Below, in pieces: positions 1 through 7,936 of a DNA stretch of 8,309 nucleotides. The position numbers were made by a program, and so were the translations under genes. The stretch's first letter is position 1; each line of letters opens with the position of its first letter. This DNA is from an uncultured Collinsella sp. (GTDB lineage Bacteria > Actinomycetota > Coriobacteriia > Coriobacteriales > Coriobacteriaceae): assembly GCA_902468695.1 (NCBI GenBank), contig CABQZS010000036.1, forward strand, positions 1-8,309. The letters run 5' to 3'. The notes under the pieces are model-generated. The model saw only the letters and a program-made list of their open reading frames with translations. It ran no database searches and was not told the DNA's origin.

Positions 1-202
1 CGGTACCGAAGATGATCATGAGCTGGCCGCTGTTGTACAGCACGCCCTTGACGCCATCGATGTTCTCGAGCTCGGCCTTGTTGTACTTGCTCGTATCCTT
101 GAGCACCAGACGCAGACGCGTAACGCAATGCGTGGCGCCCTCGATGTTCTCCAGACCGCCGACGTTATCGACGACTTGCTGAGACACTACTTTGTAGTCC
201 AT
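1..202 (-). CDS. PTS sugar permease, EIIB domain (N-terminal fragment, probably sucrose/fructoside EIIBC)
   Basis: Only the first 67 residues lie in the window; the gene runs off the left edge. The translation starts MDYKVVSQQVVDNVGG and contains the EIIB phosphorylation motif THCVTRLRLVLKD, with the phospho-accepting Cys at residue 26. It continues into GVKGVLYNSGQLMIIFG, which is typical of the glucose/sucrose-type EIIB fold. In this family the EIIB domain takes phosphate from EIIA or HPr and passes it to the sugar while the fused EIIC domain transports it. EIIC is presumably encoded beyond the edge. A GGAGAGG ribosome binding site lies just before the ATG. The gene follows the GH32 gene after only 45 bp on the same strand, so the two are probably co-transcribed. 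The adjacent fructosidase makes sucrose or another fructoside the likely substrate, but that is inferred from context. Confidence 0.88.
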   Translation of the reverse strand, partial: MDYKVVSQQVVDNVGGLENIEGATHCVTRLRLVLKDTSKYNKAELENIDGVKGVLYNSGQLMIIFGT

Positions 203-247
203 GTTCCTCTCCATTCCTTTACGAAATCATAAGGGGTTTTGATGCCA

Positions 248-1630
248 TTACAGAGACGCGATCGTTGCATTTGCGCACTTAAGCGTACCGTCGGTGACCG
301 TCAGCGCCACACCCTGGCCCTGCTTATTGCAGAATCGAGCGTTAAGCGCAACATCATCGACAAAGATGGTCGCGATATCGTCGTCAACGACCAGGCGCAC
401 ATGATGAGTGCCCTCGCCCTTAAAGAACAACGGACGCTCGAGGCCCATGTTGTTGACCTGGAACCACGGATACTGGGGGGCCGCCGTAAACTCGAGCTTG
501 CCCTCACGCAGGTTGGCTCGGAACTCATAGGCAAGACCGGACTCGGCGTCCTCGGCAAGCTTCACCGAGAAGCCGGCAGCGTCACCGGCGAGCTCGATGT
601 CGGCATCGAGCATATAGGTGGAACCGGCATCCGCGGCGAGCACCTGCTCGACCTTGCCCGACTCGCAGGAAAGCTCAAAGGCCTCGACTGCCTTGGCCTC
701 GCCAAAGGCGCCAAGCATGCTGTCAGGAAGCTTGGTGCCGAGCGTTCCGTCGGCACGCTGAACGATCTCGAGGGGCATAAAGGTGCCACCCCACAGGTAA
801 GAGCTGGGGTCGCCGCCCTCGTCACGCGTAGGAACCCAACCAAAGAGAACGCGGCGCTCGCCGTCAAATGCGGTACGCGCGGCATAGTACGCGCGGCCAT
901 CGAAGGAATCGTCCGCAGGAGTGATCCAAGGACCGTTGATAGAGCGAGACATGCGGTAACGGGTCTTGTTGCCATCACTGTACTCGGAGAACACCAGATA
1001 CCACCAGTCGCCCATCTTAAAGAGATCAGGCATCTCGAACATGGTGTACAGGCCCGGATTCCACCAGTCGCCCTGGAACTCCCAGGTATCCAGGTCCTTG
1101 GAGGTGAACTTGACCAGACGACCAGTCATCAGACGCTTGTCCTCGCCCACACGCGTGCCGAGGATGAGCATGTACTCTTCGTTCTCCTCATCCCAAAGCA
1201 CAAAGGGATCGCGCCAGTTGCGGTCATCGTAACCCTCCTGGGGCGGAAGCAGCGTCTCGGCGATGTTCTTCTCCCACTTGACGGCGTCGTCACTCGTTGC
1301 GTGAAGAAGAACCTGCTTCATCAAACGTGCGCGGACCTTATCGCGATTGCAACCAGTGTAGAGCGCATGGTACTTGTCGCCCACCTTAAACACCGTGCCA
1401 GCATAAACATACTGGTCGACTTCCTCGTCGCCGCCACGCTCAAGGCTCTCGCCAAAGTCTTTGTAATTGACGAAGTCCTTGGTTGTCGCGAGTGCCCAGC
1501 CAAACGGCTCTCCGAAAGGTCCGGGGTTTCGCGTGTCACGCTGATGATAGAGATAGAACGTGCCGTCCTCGCCGTACGGCATGATGTCGCCTACCCAAAT
1601 TCCCTCAGGCTGGTAATACACCTTGTGCAT
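248..1630 (-). CDS. GH32-family beta-fructosidase (sucrose/sucrose-6-phosphate hydrolase-like), divergent active-site motifs
   Basis: A 460-residue glycoside hydrolase of the GH32 beta-propeller type, expected to cleave terminal beta-fructosyl bonds. The N-terminal motif GIWVGDIMPYGEDGTFYLYHQ places the probable nucleophile at Asp15. The conserved RDP motif (NWRDPFVLW) is at residues 140-142, and the probable acid/base is Glu199 in MFEMPDLF. The last 150 or so residues look like the beta-sandwich domain usual in this family. There is no signal peptide, so it acts in the cytoplasm, consistent with the downstream PTS permease delivering a phosphorylated sugar. Two classical motifs are altered: WMNDPNG at the nucleophile is unrecognisable apart from the Asp, and the usual ECPD is EMPD. 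The family is therefore clear but the exact substrate is not. The start is the first ATG, preceded by GAAAGGAAG. A promoter and operator copies lie directly upstream. Confidence 0.85.
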   Translation of the reverse strand: MHKVYYQPEGIWVGDIMPYGEDGTFYLYHQRDTRNPGPFGEPFGWALATTKDFVNYKDFGESLERGGDEEVDQYVYAGTVFKVGDKYHALYTGCNRDKVRARLMKQVLLHATSDDAVKWEKNIAETLLPPQEGYDDRNWRDPFVLWDEENEEYMLILGTRVGEDKRLMTGRLVKFTSKDLDTWEFQGDWWNPGLYTMFEMPDLFKMGDWWYLVFSEYSDGNKTRYRMSRSINGPWITPADDSFDGRAYYAARTAFDGERRVLFGWVPTRDEGGDPSSYLWGGTFMPLEIVQRADGTLGTKLPDSMLGAFGEAKAVEAFELSCESGKVEQVLAADAGSTYMLDADIELAGDAAGFSVKLAEDAESGLAYEFRANLREGKLEFTAAPQYPWFQVNNMGLERPLFFKGEGTHHVRLVVDDDIATIFVDDVALNARFCNKQGQGVALTVTDGTLKCANATIASL

Positions 1631-1673
1631 CCGAGACTTCCTTTCTCACGAGATACTAACTCGGTACAACTGC

Positions 1674-1702
1674 AAGATATGTCAATCGTTTTCATATGTC
1701 AA
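1674..1702 (-). promoter_or_regulatory. Promoter of the GH32-PTS operon
   Basis: On the minus strand there is a perfect -35 TTGACA (1697-1702), a 17-bp spacer, and a -10 TATCTT (1674-1679; 4 of 6 consensus bases). It sits about 45 bp upstream of the GH32 start. The -35 is part of operator copy B, and the spacer contains most of operator copy A, so a bound LacI-type protein would exclude RNA polymerase. Start-site mapping has not been done; this is read from sequence alone. Confidence 0.6.
1680..1694 (+). promoter_or_regulatory. LacI-family operator, copy A
   Basis: TGTCAATCGTTTTCA. It shares the pattern TGTCAnnCGTTTnCA with copies B and D, and the central CG is typical of LacI-family operators. 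It lies in the spacer of the GH32 promoter. Copy B begins exactly 17 bp further on. Confidence 0.6.
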
Positions 1703-1711
1703 ACGTTTTCA
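1697..1711 (+). promoter_or_regulatory. LacI-family operator, copy B
   Basis: TGTCAAACGTTTTCA, with a perfect AAACGTTT palindromic core. It is identical to copy A at 14 of 15 positions and covers the -35 hexamer of the GH32 promoter. The adjacent LacI-family gene is the natural candidate for its binding protein. Confidence 0.65.
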
Positions 1712-1743
1712 CACCAATACGTCTTTTCGCAGTTCCAGTCGTC

Positions 1744-1758
1744 GGCAAACGGTTGACA
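1744..1758 (-). promoter_or_regulatory. LacI-family operator, copy C (upstream)
   Basis: Read on the minus strand the site is TGTCAACCGTTTGCC, matching copies A and B except at the variable seventh base and the last three bases. It is in the opposite orientation, about 47 bp upstream of copy B and between the regulator's stop codon and the promoter. Such an auxiliary site could support cooperative binding or looping. It is less certain than A and B. Confidence 0.45.
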
Positions 1759-1814
1759 TATGCCGGCGAACGGTCATCAGAGGTGTTTGAGGAATTCTTT
1801 TGGCACGGGATGAA

Positions 1815-2825
1815 CTACGCGGTTTTGCCCTCAATGAGTTCAACGGGGAGCCTGATATTCGATTCGGGCTTTTCACCGTTAACAAGAGCGATGATGGATT
1901 GCGCCGCGAGCTCACCGATGCGATCGATATCTTGGCGTACGGTTGTTAAGTCAGGCATAAACGTCATGGTGCGGCGGGCACCATCCGCGCCCACGACCTT
2001 AATATCGTCCGGAGCACTCAAGCCGCGCTGCTTCATCACGTTGAGGCAGATGGCCGCCATCGTGTCGTCTCCCGCAAAGATGCCGTCAATATCGGGGTTC
2101 TCATCGAGGATCTTCGCAACGACCGCGCTCTTTTCGTTGTCGGGCTTAACGAACTCGACCTCACGGACAAGCGCGGGCAAACCGGCCTGCTCAACAACAT
2201 CGAGGTAGGCATCGGTACGCTTATTGGCAGGCATGCGCATGCGGCTATTGCTGCGCAGGCACAGGATGCGCGAACACCCGTCATCGATCAGGCGACGCGT
2301 GGCAAGTTCGCCGATACTATAGCTGTCGCTCGCAATCTGAACAGAGGCCTCGCCAAGGTCGCAGTCGATACCAACCAGACTCAAGCCCATCTCGGCATAC
2401 GCCTCGGCACCGATATTAAGCGAGTTGACGATGACGCCATCAACCATATTGCGTCGAAGCATGTCGATATAAGAGCGCTCAAGCTCGGGTCGATTGGCGC
2501 TATTGCACAGCAGCATCTTAAAACCGTTTTCGGCCAGGGTATGCTCAATGACTTGAACCACTTGGGCATGAAACGGACTGCTGACATAGGGGACGATCAT
2601 ACCGATAAGATTCAGGCGACCGTTGAGCATGGCACGGGCGATATCGTTGGGCGTATAGTTGATGCGCTTCATCGCGGCATGGACCTTATCGCGGGTCTCT
2701 TGGCTAATATAGCCGCGATTATTAAGCACGCGAGATACCGTAGTAGGCGAAACCCCCGCCACCGCCGCAACTTCCTTGATGCCAGGCTTAGCCGTATCCT
2801 TAGAACGAGCACTCTCGCGAGCCAT
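1815..2825 (-). CDS. LacI-family transcriptional regulator of the fructoside operon
   Basis: A 336-residue LacI/GalR-type repressor. The N-terminal helix-turn-helix spans about residues 16-35 (IKEVAAVAGVSPTTVSRVLN). It is followed by the hinge signature YTPNDIARAMLNGRLNLIG (about 57-75) and a periplasmic-binding-protein-like effector domain to the C-terminus. I chose the ATG at 2825 because GGGGGAGG lies five bases upstream of it. Two earlier in-frame ATGs exist (2840 and 2846), but the first overlaps this ribosome binding site and the second would start inside an operator copy. The gene sits upstream of the GH32-PTS pair on the same strand. The 184-bp gap contains a separate promoter and three operator copies, so it is probably the local regulator, released by a fructoside or its phosphate. 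The effector is inferred only from the neighbours. Confidence 0.92.
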   Translation of the reverse strand: MARESARSKDTAKPGIKEVAAVAGVSPTTVSRVLNNRGYISQETRDKVHAAMKRINYTPNDIARAMLNGRLNLIGMIVPYVSSPFHAQVVQVIEHTLAENGFKMLLCNSANRPELERSYIDMLRRNMVDGVIVNSLNIGAEAYAEMGLSLVGIDCDLGEASVQIASDSYSIGELATRRLIDDGCSRILCLRSNSRMRMPANKRTDAYLDVVEQAGLPALVREVEFVKPDNEKSAVVAKILDENPDIDGIFAGDDTMAAICLNVMKQRGLSAPDDIKVVGADGARRTMTFMPDLTTVRQDIDRIGELAAQSIIALVNGEKPESNIRLPVELIEGKTA

Positions 2826-2830
2826 AGCAC

Positions 2831-2838
2831 CCTCCCCC
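2831..2838 (-). promoter_or_regulatory. Ribosome binding site fixing the LacI regulator start
   Basis: GGGGGAGG on the minus strand, five bases before the ATG at 2825. It overlaps the next upstream ATG (2840), which argues against the longer N-termini. Confidence 0.7.
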
Positions 2839-2845
2839 ATCAACA

Positions 2846-2860
2846 TGTCATACGTTTACA
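2846..2860 (+). promoter_or_regulatory. LacI-family operator, copy D (autoregulatory)
   Basis: TGTCATACGTTTACA matches copies A and B at 12-13 of 15 positions. It is about 20 bp upstream of the regulator's chosen start, so it would lie in the promoter or early leader of that gene. This suggests the repressor limits its own synthesis. I could not place a convincing -10/-35 pair for this gene. Confidence 0.5.
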
Positions 2861-2925
2861 TACGAACAAAGCATACCCCAACAACAGCGGGAAGACGGTA
2901 ACAGCACAAGTAAGTAGACGACTCA

Positions 2926-2940
2926 TCCAAATAATTTGGA
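2926..2940. repeat. 15-bp palindrome in the region upstream of the regulator
   Basis: TCCAAATAATTTGGA is a perfect palindrome around a single central base. ACTC and GAGT just outside can extend it as a hairpin with one bulged base. It is about 100 bp upstream of the LacI-type gene and 35 bp from the long nested inverted repeat. It may be a protein binding site or a small hairpin; nothing in the sequence decides which. Confidence 0.4.
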
Positions 2941-2974
2941 GAGTTCCGCCTAAAGGGTGACTACACAGGACCCA

Positions 2975-3101
2975 GCCGGGGCTGTTTGGGCTACCTCCCA
3001 AAACATTCCGCAGGACGCAAAGAGGCTCGCCGCACAAAGTGCGCAGCGAGCCTCTTTGCATGTCCGAGGACGTTTTGGGAGGTAGCCCAAACAGCCCCGG
3101 C
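2975..3101. repeat. Long nested inverted repeat downstream of the split formate-lyase genes
   Basis: The outer arms, 2975-3004 and 3072-3101, are perfect 30-bp inverse complements. Inside are perfect 14-bp arms (3017-3030 and 3046-3059; GCAAAGAGGCTCGC and its complement), flanked by GGAC/GTCC pairing. At the tip is CGCAC-AAA-GTGCG (3031-3043). Each outer arm also contains its own small hairpin, TTTGGG-n6-CCCAAA (2985-3002 and 3074-3091). The element can therefore fold either as one long hairpin or as three shorter ones. It begins 24 bp after the stop of the glycyl-radical gene and separates that operon from the LacI regulator, so it may stop or protect transcripts. No T tract follows on either strand. 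I see no target-site duplication that would mark a mobile element. Confidence 0.8.
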
Positions 3102-3124
3102 AATCCTGCAGGAGTTAAACCCCT

Positions 3125-3376
3125 TTAGAACTTGTCGTGGAAGGTACGGGAGATGACCTCGTCCTGCTGCTCCTTGGTGAGCGTGTGGAAGTTCACGGCA
3201 TAGCCGGAAACGCGGATGGTCAGCTGCGGGTACTTCTCGGGGTGAGCCTGAGCGTCGAGCAGCGTCTCACGGTTGAAGACGTTGATGTTCAGGTGGTGGC
3301 CACCCTTCTCGGCGTAAGCGTCGAGCATGTGGACCAGGTTATCGGCCTGAGTCTCGGAAACTTCAGAAACCTTCAT
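3125..3376 (-). CDS. grcA: Stand-alone glycyl-radical domain of pyruvate formate-lyase (GrcA-like)
   Basis: An 83-residue protein matching the C-terminal glycyl-radical domain of pyruvate formate-lyase: GGHHLNINVFNRETLLDA, then PEKYPQLTIRVSGYAVNF, with the radical Gly at residue 58. In the family this glycine is activated by a radical-SAM activase and passes the radical to a Cys in the core. In Escherichia coli the stand-alone GrcA (YfiD) is a spare part beside a full-length enzyme. Here the neighbouring core has no radical domain of its own, so this gene is probably an essential subunit. It has a strong AAGGAG site seven bases before its ATG and lies 85 bp downstream of the core on the same strand. 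It is shorter than E. coli GrcA (127 residues), little more than the domain itself. No activase gene is in the window. Confidence 0.93.
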   Translation of the reverse strand: MKVSEVSETQADNLVHMLDAYAEKGGHHLNINVFNRETLLDAQAHPEKYPQLTIRVSGYAVNFHTLTKEQQDEVISRTFHDKF

Positions 3377-3383
3377 AATGTGT

Positions 3384-3389
3384 CTCCTT
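3384..3389 (-). promoter_or_regulatory. Ribosome binding site of the glycyl-radical gene
   Basis: AAGGAG on the minus strand, seven bases before the ATG at 3376. This near-ideal site shows the radical domain is translated independently rather than being the broken tail of the upstream frame. Confidence 0.75.
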
Positions 3390-3399
3390 CGATTGATAG

Positions 3400-3419
3400 G
3401 CGCCGGCCGAAACCGGCGC
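3400..3419 (-). repeat. GC-rich hairpin in the leader of the glycyl-radical gene
   Basis: GCGCCGG (3400-3406) pairs perfectly with CCGGCGC (3413-3419) around a six-base loop. It lies about 10 bases upstream of the AAGGAG site of the radical-domain gene. No T tract follows, so it is not a classical terminator. It could block decay or ribosomes and set the ratio of the two formate-lyase parts. Confidence 0.6.
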
Positions 3420-3435
3420 TCTAATCAGTAATCGT

Positions 3436-3460
3436 TATTGTTAGTATAGCACTAACAATA
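3436..3460 (-). repeat. Hairpin directly after the formate-lyase core stop codon
   Basis: TATTGTTAGT (3436-3445) and ACTAACAATA (3451-3460) form a perfect 10-bp stem with a five-base loop, one base after the TAA of the core gene. The stem is AT-rich, unlike its surroundings, and lacks a T tract. Placed right behind a stop codon, it could stabilise the 3' end of the core message. Confidence 0.6.
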
Positions 3461-3461
3461 G

Positions 3462-5513
<2,052 letters not shown>

Positions 5514-5742
5514 TGTGTAACCACGCTCCTAGTTACGTGTAATGCGGCGCTCTCTCACACCGCTGCTTATTGAATTCTTGAATTTTCGGCTTGCACTACC
5601 GGCTTCTTCCGTTCTTCACCACACGTTGGCGCAGGAAAAACGTTTGTCCACCTTGGAGCTACAACCCAAAACCCAAGATTTCACCCGTTTGAGAAGGATA
5701 ACATAGCGACCCTCTCCATCTGGGCTGTTATATGTTTCTTTT

Positions 5743-5769
5743 TTTATATCATAAAGGCGTTTTTTACAA
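5743..5769 (-). promoter_or_regulatory. Candidate extended -10 promoter of the formate-lyase operon
   Basis: On the minus strand TGATATAAA gives an extended -10 (TGn plus TATAAA at 5743-5748). TTGTAA at 5764-5769 is a 4-of-6 match to -35 with a short 15-bp spacer. The A-rich stretch just downstream and a second -10-like TATAAC (5727-5732) make the exact start uncertain. Transcription from here would give a leader of about 220 bases. Confidence 0.4.
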
Positions 5770-5907
5770 ACCCGCAGGAAATGCGAGCGCGAACAACTAC
5801 CGTTCACCGATTTGTTTGGTATTTTTCCTTGCCTTTGTACGACGTTCACTCTAGCTGTTATGCCAGCTTTAGCAGAGTAAAGTGTTCCAGAGACCCTACA
5901 GAAACTG

Positions 5908-5941
5908 CAGGGCGGCCACGGAATCCCCCGTGGCCGCCCTG
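5908..5941 (-). terminator. Probable terminator of the dehydrogenase-permease operon
   Basis: CAGGGCGGCCACGG (5908-5921) pairs perfectly over 14 bp with 5928-5941 around a six-base loop. It begins 38 bases after the permease stop codon. The bases following it on the minus strand (CAGTTTCT) are only weakly T-rich. The stem is strong enough to serve as a terminator or decay barrier and would insulate the formate-lyase operon. Confidence 0.65.
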
Positions 5942-5979
5942 TGGCGTGACTAGTTTTTAGCTTTGATTGCCGCTTGGCA

Positions 5980-6999
5980 TTAGGCGGCTGCGGCGGCCTT
6001 GTCGGTCGTTGCCTTGCTATCGCCGTTGCCCTGGCCCTCAAAATGCTTGTAGCACCAGCTGGTGACCAGCGGGGTCAAAATAGCCGTCACGATTGCGCAG
6101 GCAGCAACCTGTGCCGTGGCCGTTGCGAGCACCGCACCGCCGTACATGGCCTCGTTGACGCTTGCCATGGCAGCAGGCGTGGCCACATTGGCTCCGGCGC
6201 AGCTCGAAATGGCCGCACCTGCGACACCCGTACCACCCGTAAGCTTATCGACCGCGATGACGGGAATTGCAAAGACCACCGAGCAGATCACGCCGAGCAG
6301 AATACCGGGAAGACCGCCATTAATGAGCTGACCAAAGGTCATGGTCGAGCCCATGGCAAAGAAGACGAGCACGATGATGGCGGAAAGTGCAGGAGCCATC
6401 ATCTTTTTAAAACTGGGGAACAGGTTGCCCAGGATAATACCGACGATGATTGGCAGGATGGCGCCCACGAGCGACCAGCCAATCGGAGCCTGGCCGGCGG
6501 CGCCGAGCACGATCATCGTAACCGGAGGGCCGACAACCAGTGTGGTGATGGCGACAGCGCCACGCTCGGCCTCGTTGCCCATGGTGCCCATCAGACCAGC
6601 GTACATAGCGTTGTTGGCGCCGGTGCAAGCCGCCAGCATCACCATGGCAGAGATACCAAACAGGTTGTCGTTGAACACATACAGGATGAGCAGCGACACG
6701 GCAACGACCACGATCTGCTTGACGGCGATGATGATGGCGCCGCGTGCAGCGGCGGCAGGAGCACTCTTAAACGAAATCGTCGTACCGACGATGAGCAAAA
6801 AAGCGCCCACGAGCGGGCCCGCGCCCTGCTGGGTCATGCCAAGCGTAAAGCTGCCGAGCGTTTTGAACAGGTCAGGGAATAGCGTGTTGAGCAGGCAGCC
6901 CAGCAAAAGCGGCACCAAAATATTGGCACCCGGGATGGAGGACATCTTAAAGAACGGCTCCTTTGCCGCCGGCGCCTCCACCGCAGTCGATTCACTCAT
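5980..6999 (-). CDS. kdgT: 2-keto-3-deoxygluconate permease (KdgT family)
   Basis: A 339-residue, strongly hydrophobic inner-membrane protein with about ten likely membrane segments. It resembles KdgT, the proton-coupled carrier of 2-keto-3-deoxygluconate, along its whole length: IPGANILVPLLLG at about residue 22, GSFTLGM, GPPVTMIVLGAAG (157-169), VGAILPIIVGIILGNLFP, DKLTGG (about 251-256) and SSCAGANVATP (265-275). It ends in a short polar, Ala-rich tail. I chose the ATG at 6999 because AAAGGAG lies six bases before it; the ATG at 7020 would put that site inside the gene. The gene follows the short-chain dehydrogenase by 108 bp on the same strand, suggesting import and first oxidoreduction of a pectin- or uronate-derived sugar acid. 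The substrate is known for the family but not proven here. Confidence 0.87.
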   Translation of the reverse strand: MSESTAVEAPAAKEPFFKMSSIPGANILVPLLLGCLLNTLFPDLFKTLGSFTLGMTQQGAGPLVGAFLLIVGTTISFKSAPAAAARGAIIIAVKQIVVVAVSLLILYVFNDNLFGISAMVMLAACTGANNAMYAGLMGTMGNEAERGAVAITTLVVGPPVTMIVLGAAGQAPIGWSLVGAILPIIVGIILGNLFPSFKKMMAPALSAIIVLVFFAMGSTMTFGQLINGGLPGILLGVICSVVFAIPVIAVDKLTGGTGVAGAAISSCAGANVATPAAMASVNEAMYGGAVLATATAQVAACAIVTAILTPLVTSWCYKHFEGQGNGDSKATTDKAAAAA

Positions 7000-7005
7000 A
7001 TATAT

Positions 7006-7012
7006 CTCCTTT
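7006..7012 (-). promoter_or_regulatory. Ribosome binding site deciding the permease start
   Basis: AAAGGAG on the minus strand, six bases before the ATG at 6999. It favours this start over the ATG at 7020. Confidence 0.7.
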
Positions 7013-7056
7013 GGATGCATGCGAATCGAAGCCGCACGCGCCTATATCAGAAAGAA

Positions 7057-7076
7057 GGCGACAACCCCGAGTCGCC
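7057..7076 (-). repeat. Small hairpin between dehydrogenase and permease (possible weak terminator)
   Basis: GGCGAC (7057-7062) and GTCGCC (7071-7076) form a six-base stem with an eight-base loop. On the minus strand TTCTTTCT follows directly, so partial termination is possible. That would make the permease less expressed than the dehydrogenase. A second GTCGCC at 7080-7085 offers an alternative partner. The stem is short, so the call is weak. Confidence 0.3.
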
Positions 7077-7107
7077 AGGGTCGCCGCCAAACGATCACCG
7101 CGGGGTA

Positions 7108-7857
7108 TTACCCGTCCAGAACGATGCCGCCGTCGCAGTCACCGATCTCGCCGTTCACGAAGCTGGCGAGGTCGGAAGCGAAGAACAGCACCATCTGCGC
7201 AGGCTCGCTGGCCTGGGCGGCGCGGCCCAGAGGAATACCGTTGATGATGCGCTGAGAGTTCTCGTCAGAGAGAATCGAGGTCATATCGGTCAACGTGAGC
7301 GACGGGCACACAGCGTTGCAGCGGACGCCGAACTTACCGCCCTCCTTGGCGACCGCCTTGGTAAGGCCGTTGACACCGGCCTTGGAGCTCGCGTAGGCAG
7401 CGGTGCCGAGCAGGCCGCCGCCGATCTTGCCAGCAACGGAGCTCACGTTGACGATAGTGCCGGCATGCGCCGCCTTAAAGTGCGGGTAAACGGCGTTCAT
7501 CATAGTAAAGGTACCGTTGAGGTTGATGTCGATGGTGCGACGCCACTCGGTGTCATCGATCTCGTCGAACTTCTTGGTGCTGATGACTCCAGCGCAGTTA
7601 ATCAGGATGTTGGTCTGCGGCAGATCGGTGAAAATCTGCTCGACGGTCTCGCGCGCCTTGGGCGCATCGGCAACATCGAGCTGGTAGAACTTGTTGCCCT
7701 CGCCAAGCTCGGCCACAGCGGCCTCGCCCTTAGCAGCGTTCCTTGCGATGAGCGCGACGTGTCCGCCGCCCGCAACGATACCCTTGGCAATCTCGAGGCC
7801 AATGCCCTGAGTGCCACCGGTAACGATCGCGGTCTTGCCCGTGAAGTCAAATGCCAT
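7108..7857 (-). CDS. Short-chain dehydrogenase/reductase (classical SDR, possibly acting on a keto-deoxy sugar acid)
   Basis: A 249-residue classical SDR with a Rossmann fold. The cofactor motif TGGTQGIG is at residues 13-20, NCAG (usual form NNAG) at 87-90, and the catalytic set is Asn112, Ser140, Tyr155 and Lys159 (YASSK). It ends in CDGGIVLDG, a common SDR C-terminus. Arg39 after the second strand might favour NADP(H), but this is tentative. The ATG at 7857 directly starts MAFDFTGKTAIVTGG and has a G-rich binding site (GGGGGATGGAG) before it; longer reading frames upstream carry no SDR sequence. The neighbouring KdgT-type permease suggests a KduD-like role, interconverting keto-deoxygluconates, but the sequence is not close enough to KduD for me to assign it. 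Other sugar or alcohol substrates remain possible. Confidence 0.9.
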   Translation of the reverse strand: MAFDFTGKTAIVTGGTQGIGLEIAKGIVAGGGHVALIARNAAKGEAAVAELGEGNKFYQLDVADAPKARETVEQIFTDLPQTNILINCAGVISTKKFDEIDDTEWRRTIDINLNGTFTMMNAVYPHFKAAHAGTIVNVSSVAGKIGGGLLGTAAYASSKAGVNGLTKAVAKEGGKFGVRCNAVCPSLTLTDMTSILSDENSQRIINGIPLGRAAQASEPAQMVLFFASDLASFVNGEIGDCDGGIVLDG

Positions 7858-7918
7858 GACTCCATCCCCCTTTATGTAAGGTGTCTCCTTGCGGGAAGTT
7901 GGAGCATTGCACGTGGCG

Positions 7919-7924
7919 ATTATA
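7919..7924 (-). promoter_or_regulatory. -10 box of the dehydrogenase-permease operon
   Basis: A perfect TATAAT on the minus strand, 61 bp upstream of the dehydrogenase start. No -35 resembling TTGACA lies 16-18 bp upstream; instead the inverted repeat at 7937-7950 occupies that region. This is the pattern of a promoter that depends on an activator. Confidence 0.55.
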
Positions 7925-7936
7925 TGAGTCCCAGAC

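Larger units (their letters stand above)
5514..5979. other. 466-bp non-coding region: formate-lyase leader plus end of the permease operon
   Basis: I see no convincing gene here; frames that cross it lack a ribosome binding site and family resemblance. The right part holds the hairpin at 5908-5941 that follows the permease gene. The centre (about 5725-5770) is strikingly AT-rich and carries the best promoter candidate for the lyase. The remaining roughly 220 bp would be the 5' leader. I looked for paired FNR-, Rex- or CRP-type half-sites and found no good match, and I recognise no riboswitch. A weak AGCTG-n6-CAGCT hairpin lies at 5853-5868. Confidence 0.5.

Noticed and set aside
239..1756. 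505-codon plus-strand frame opposite the GH32 gene
   Set aside because: Antisense shadow of a clear GH32 gene. It also crosses the operon promoter and operators.
2975..3101. A classical rho-independent terminator or a MITE
   Set aside because: There is no T tract after the stem on either strand, and I see no target-site duplication at the ends. Kept as an unexplained repeat.
2840..3103. 87-codon frame through the nested inverted repeat
   Set aside because: Mostly made of the repeat arms and the regulator's upstream region, with no ribosome site or domain.
3377..3461. The split of the formate-lyase as a sequencing frameshift
   Set aside because: A stop codon, 85 bp of non-coding sequence with two hairpins and a fresh AAGGAG-ATG separate the parts; a single indel cannot produce that.
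5616..6041. 141-codon minus-strand frame before the formate-lyase
   Set aside because: It begins inside the permease gene in another frame, crosses the hairpin terminator and the AT-rich promoter region, and has no family resemblance.
5974..7255. Two plus-strand frames of about 300 codons opposite the permease
   Set aside because: Shadows of a well-supported membrane protein. Their products are not membrane-like and match no family I know.
7108..7857. Assigning the SDR as KduD
   Set aside because: Only the permease neighbour suggests it. The sequence shows general SDR motifs without a clear KduD signature.
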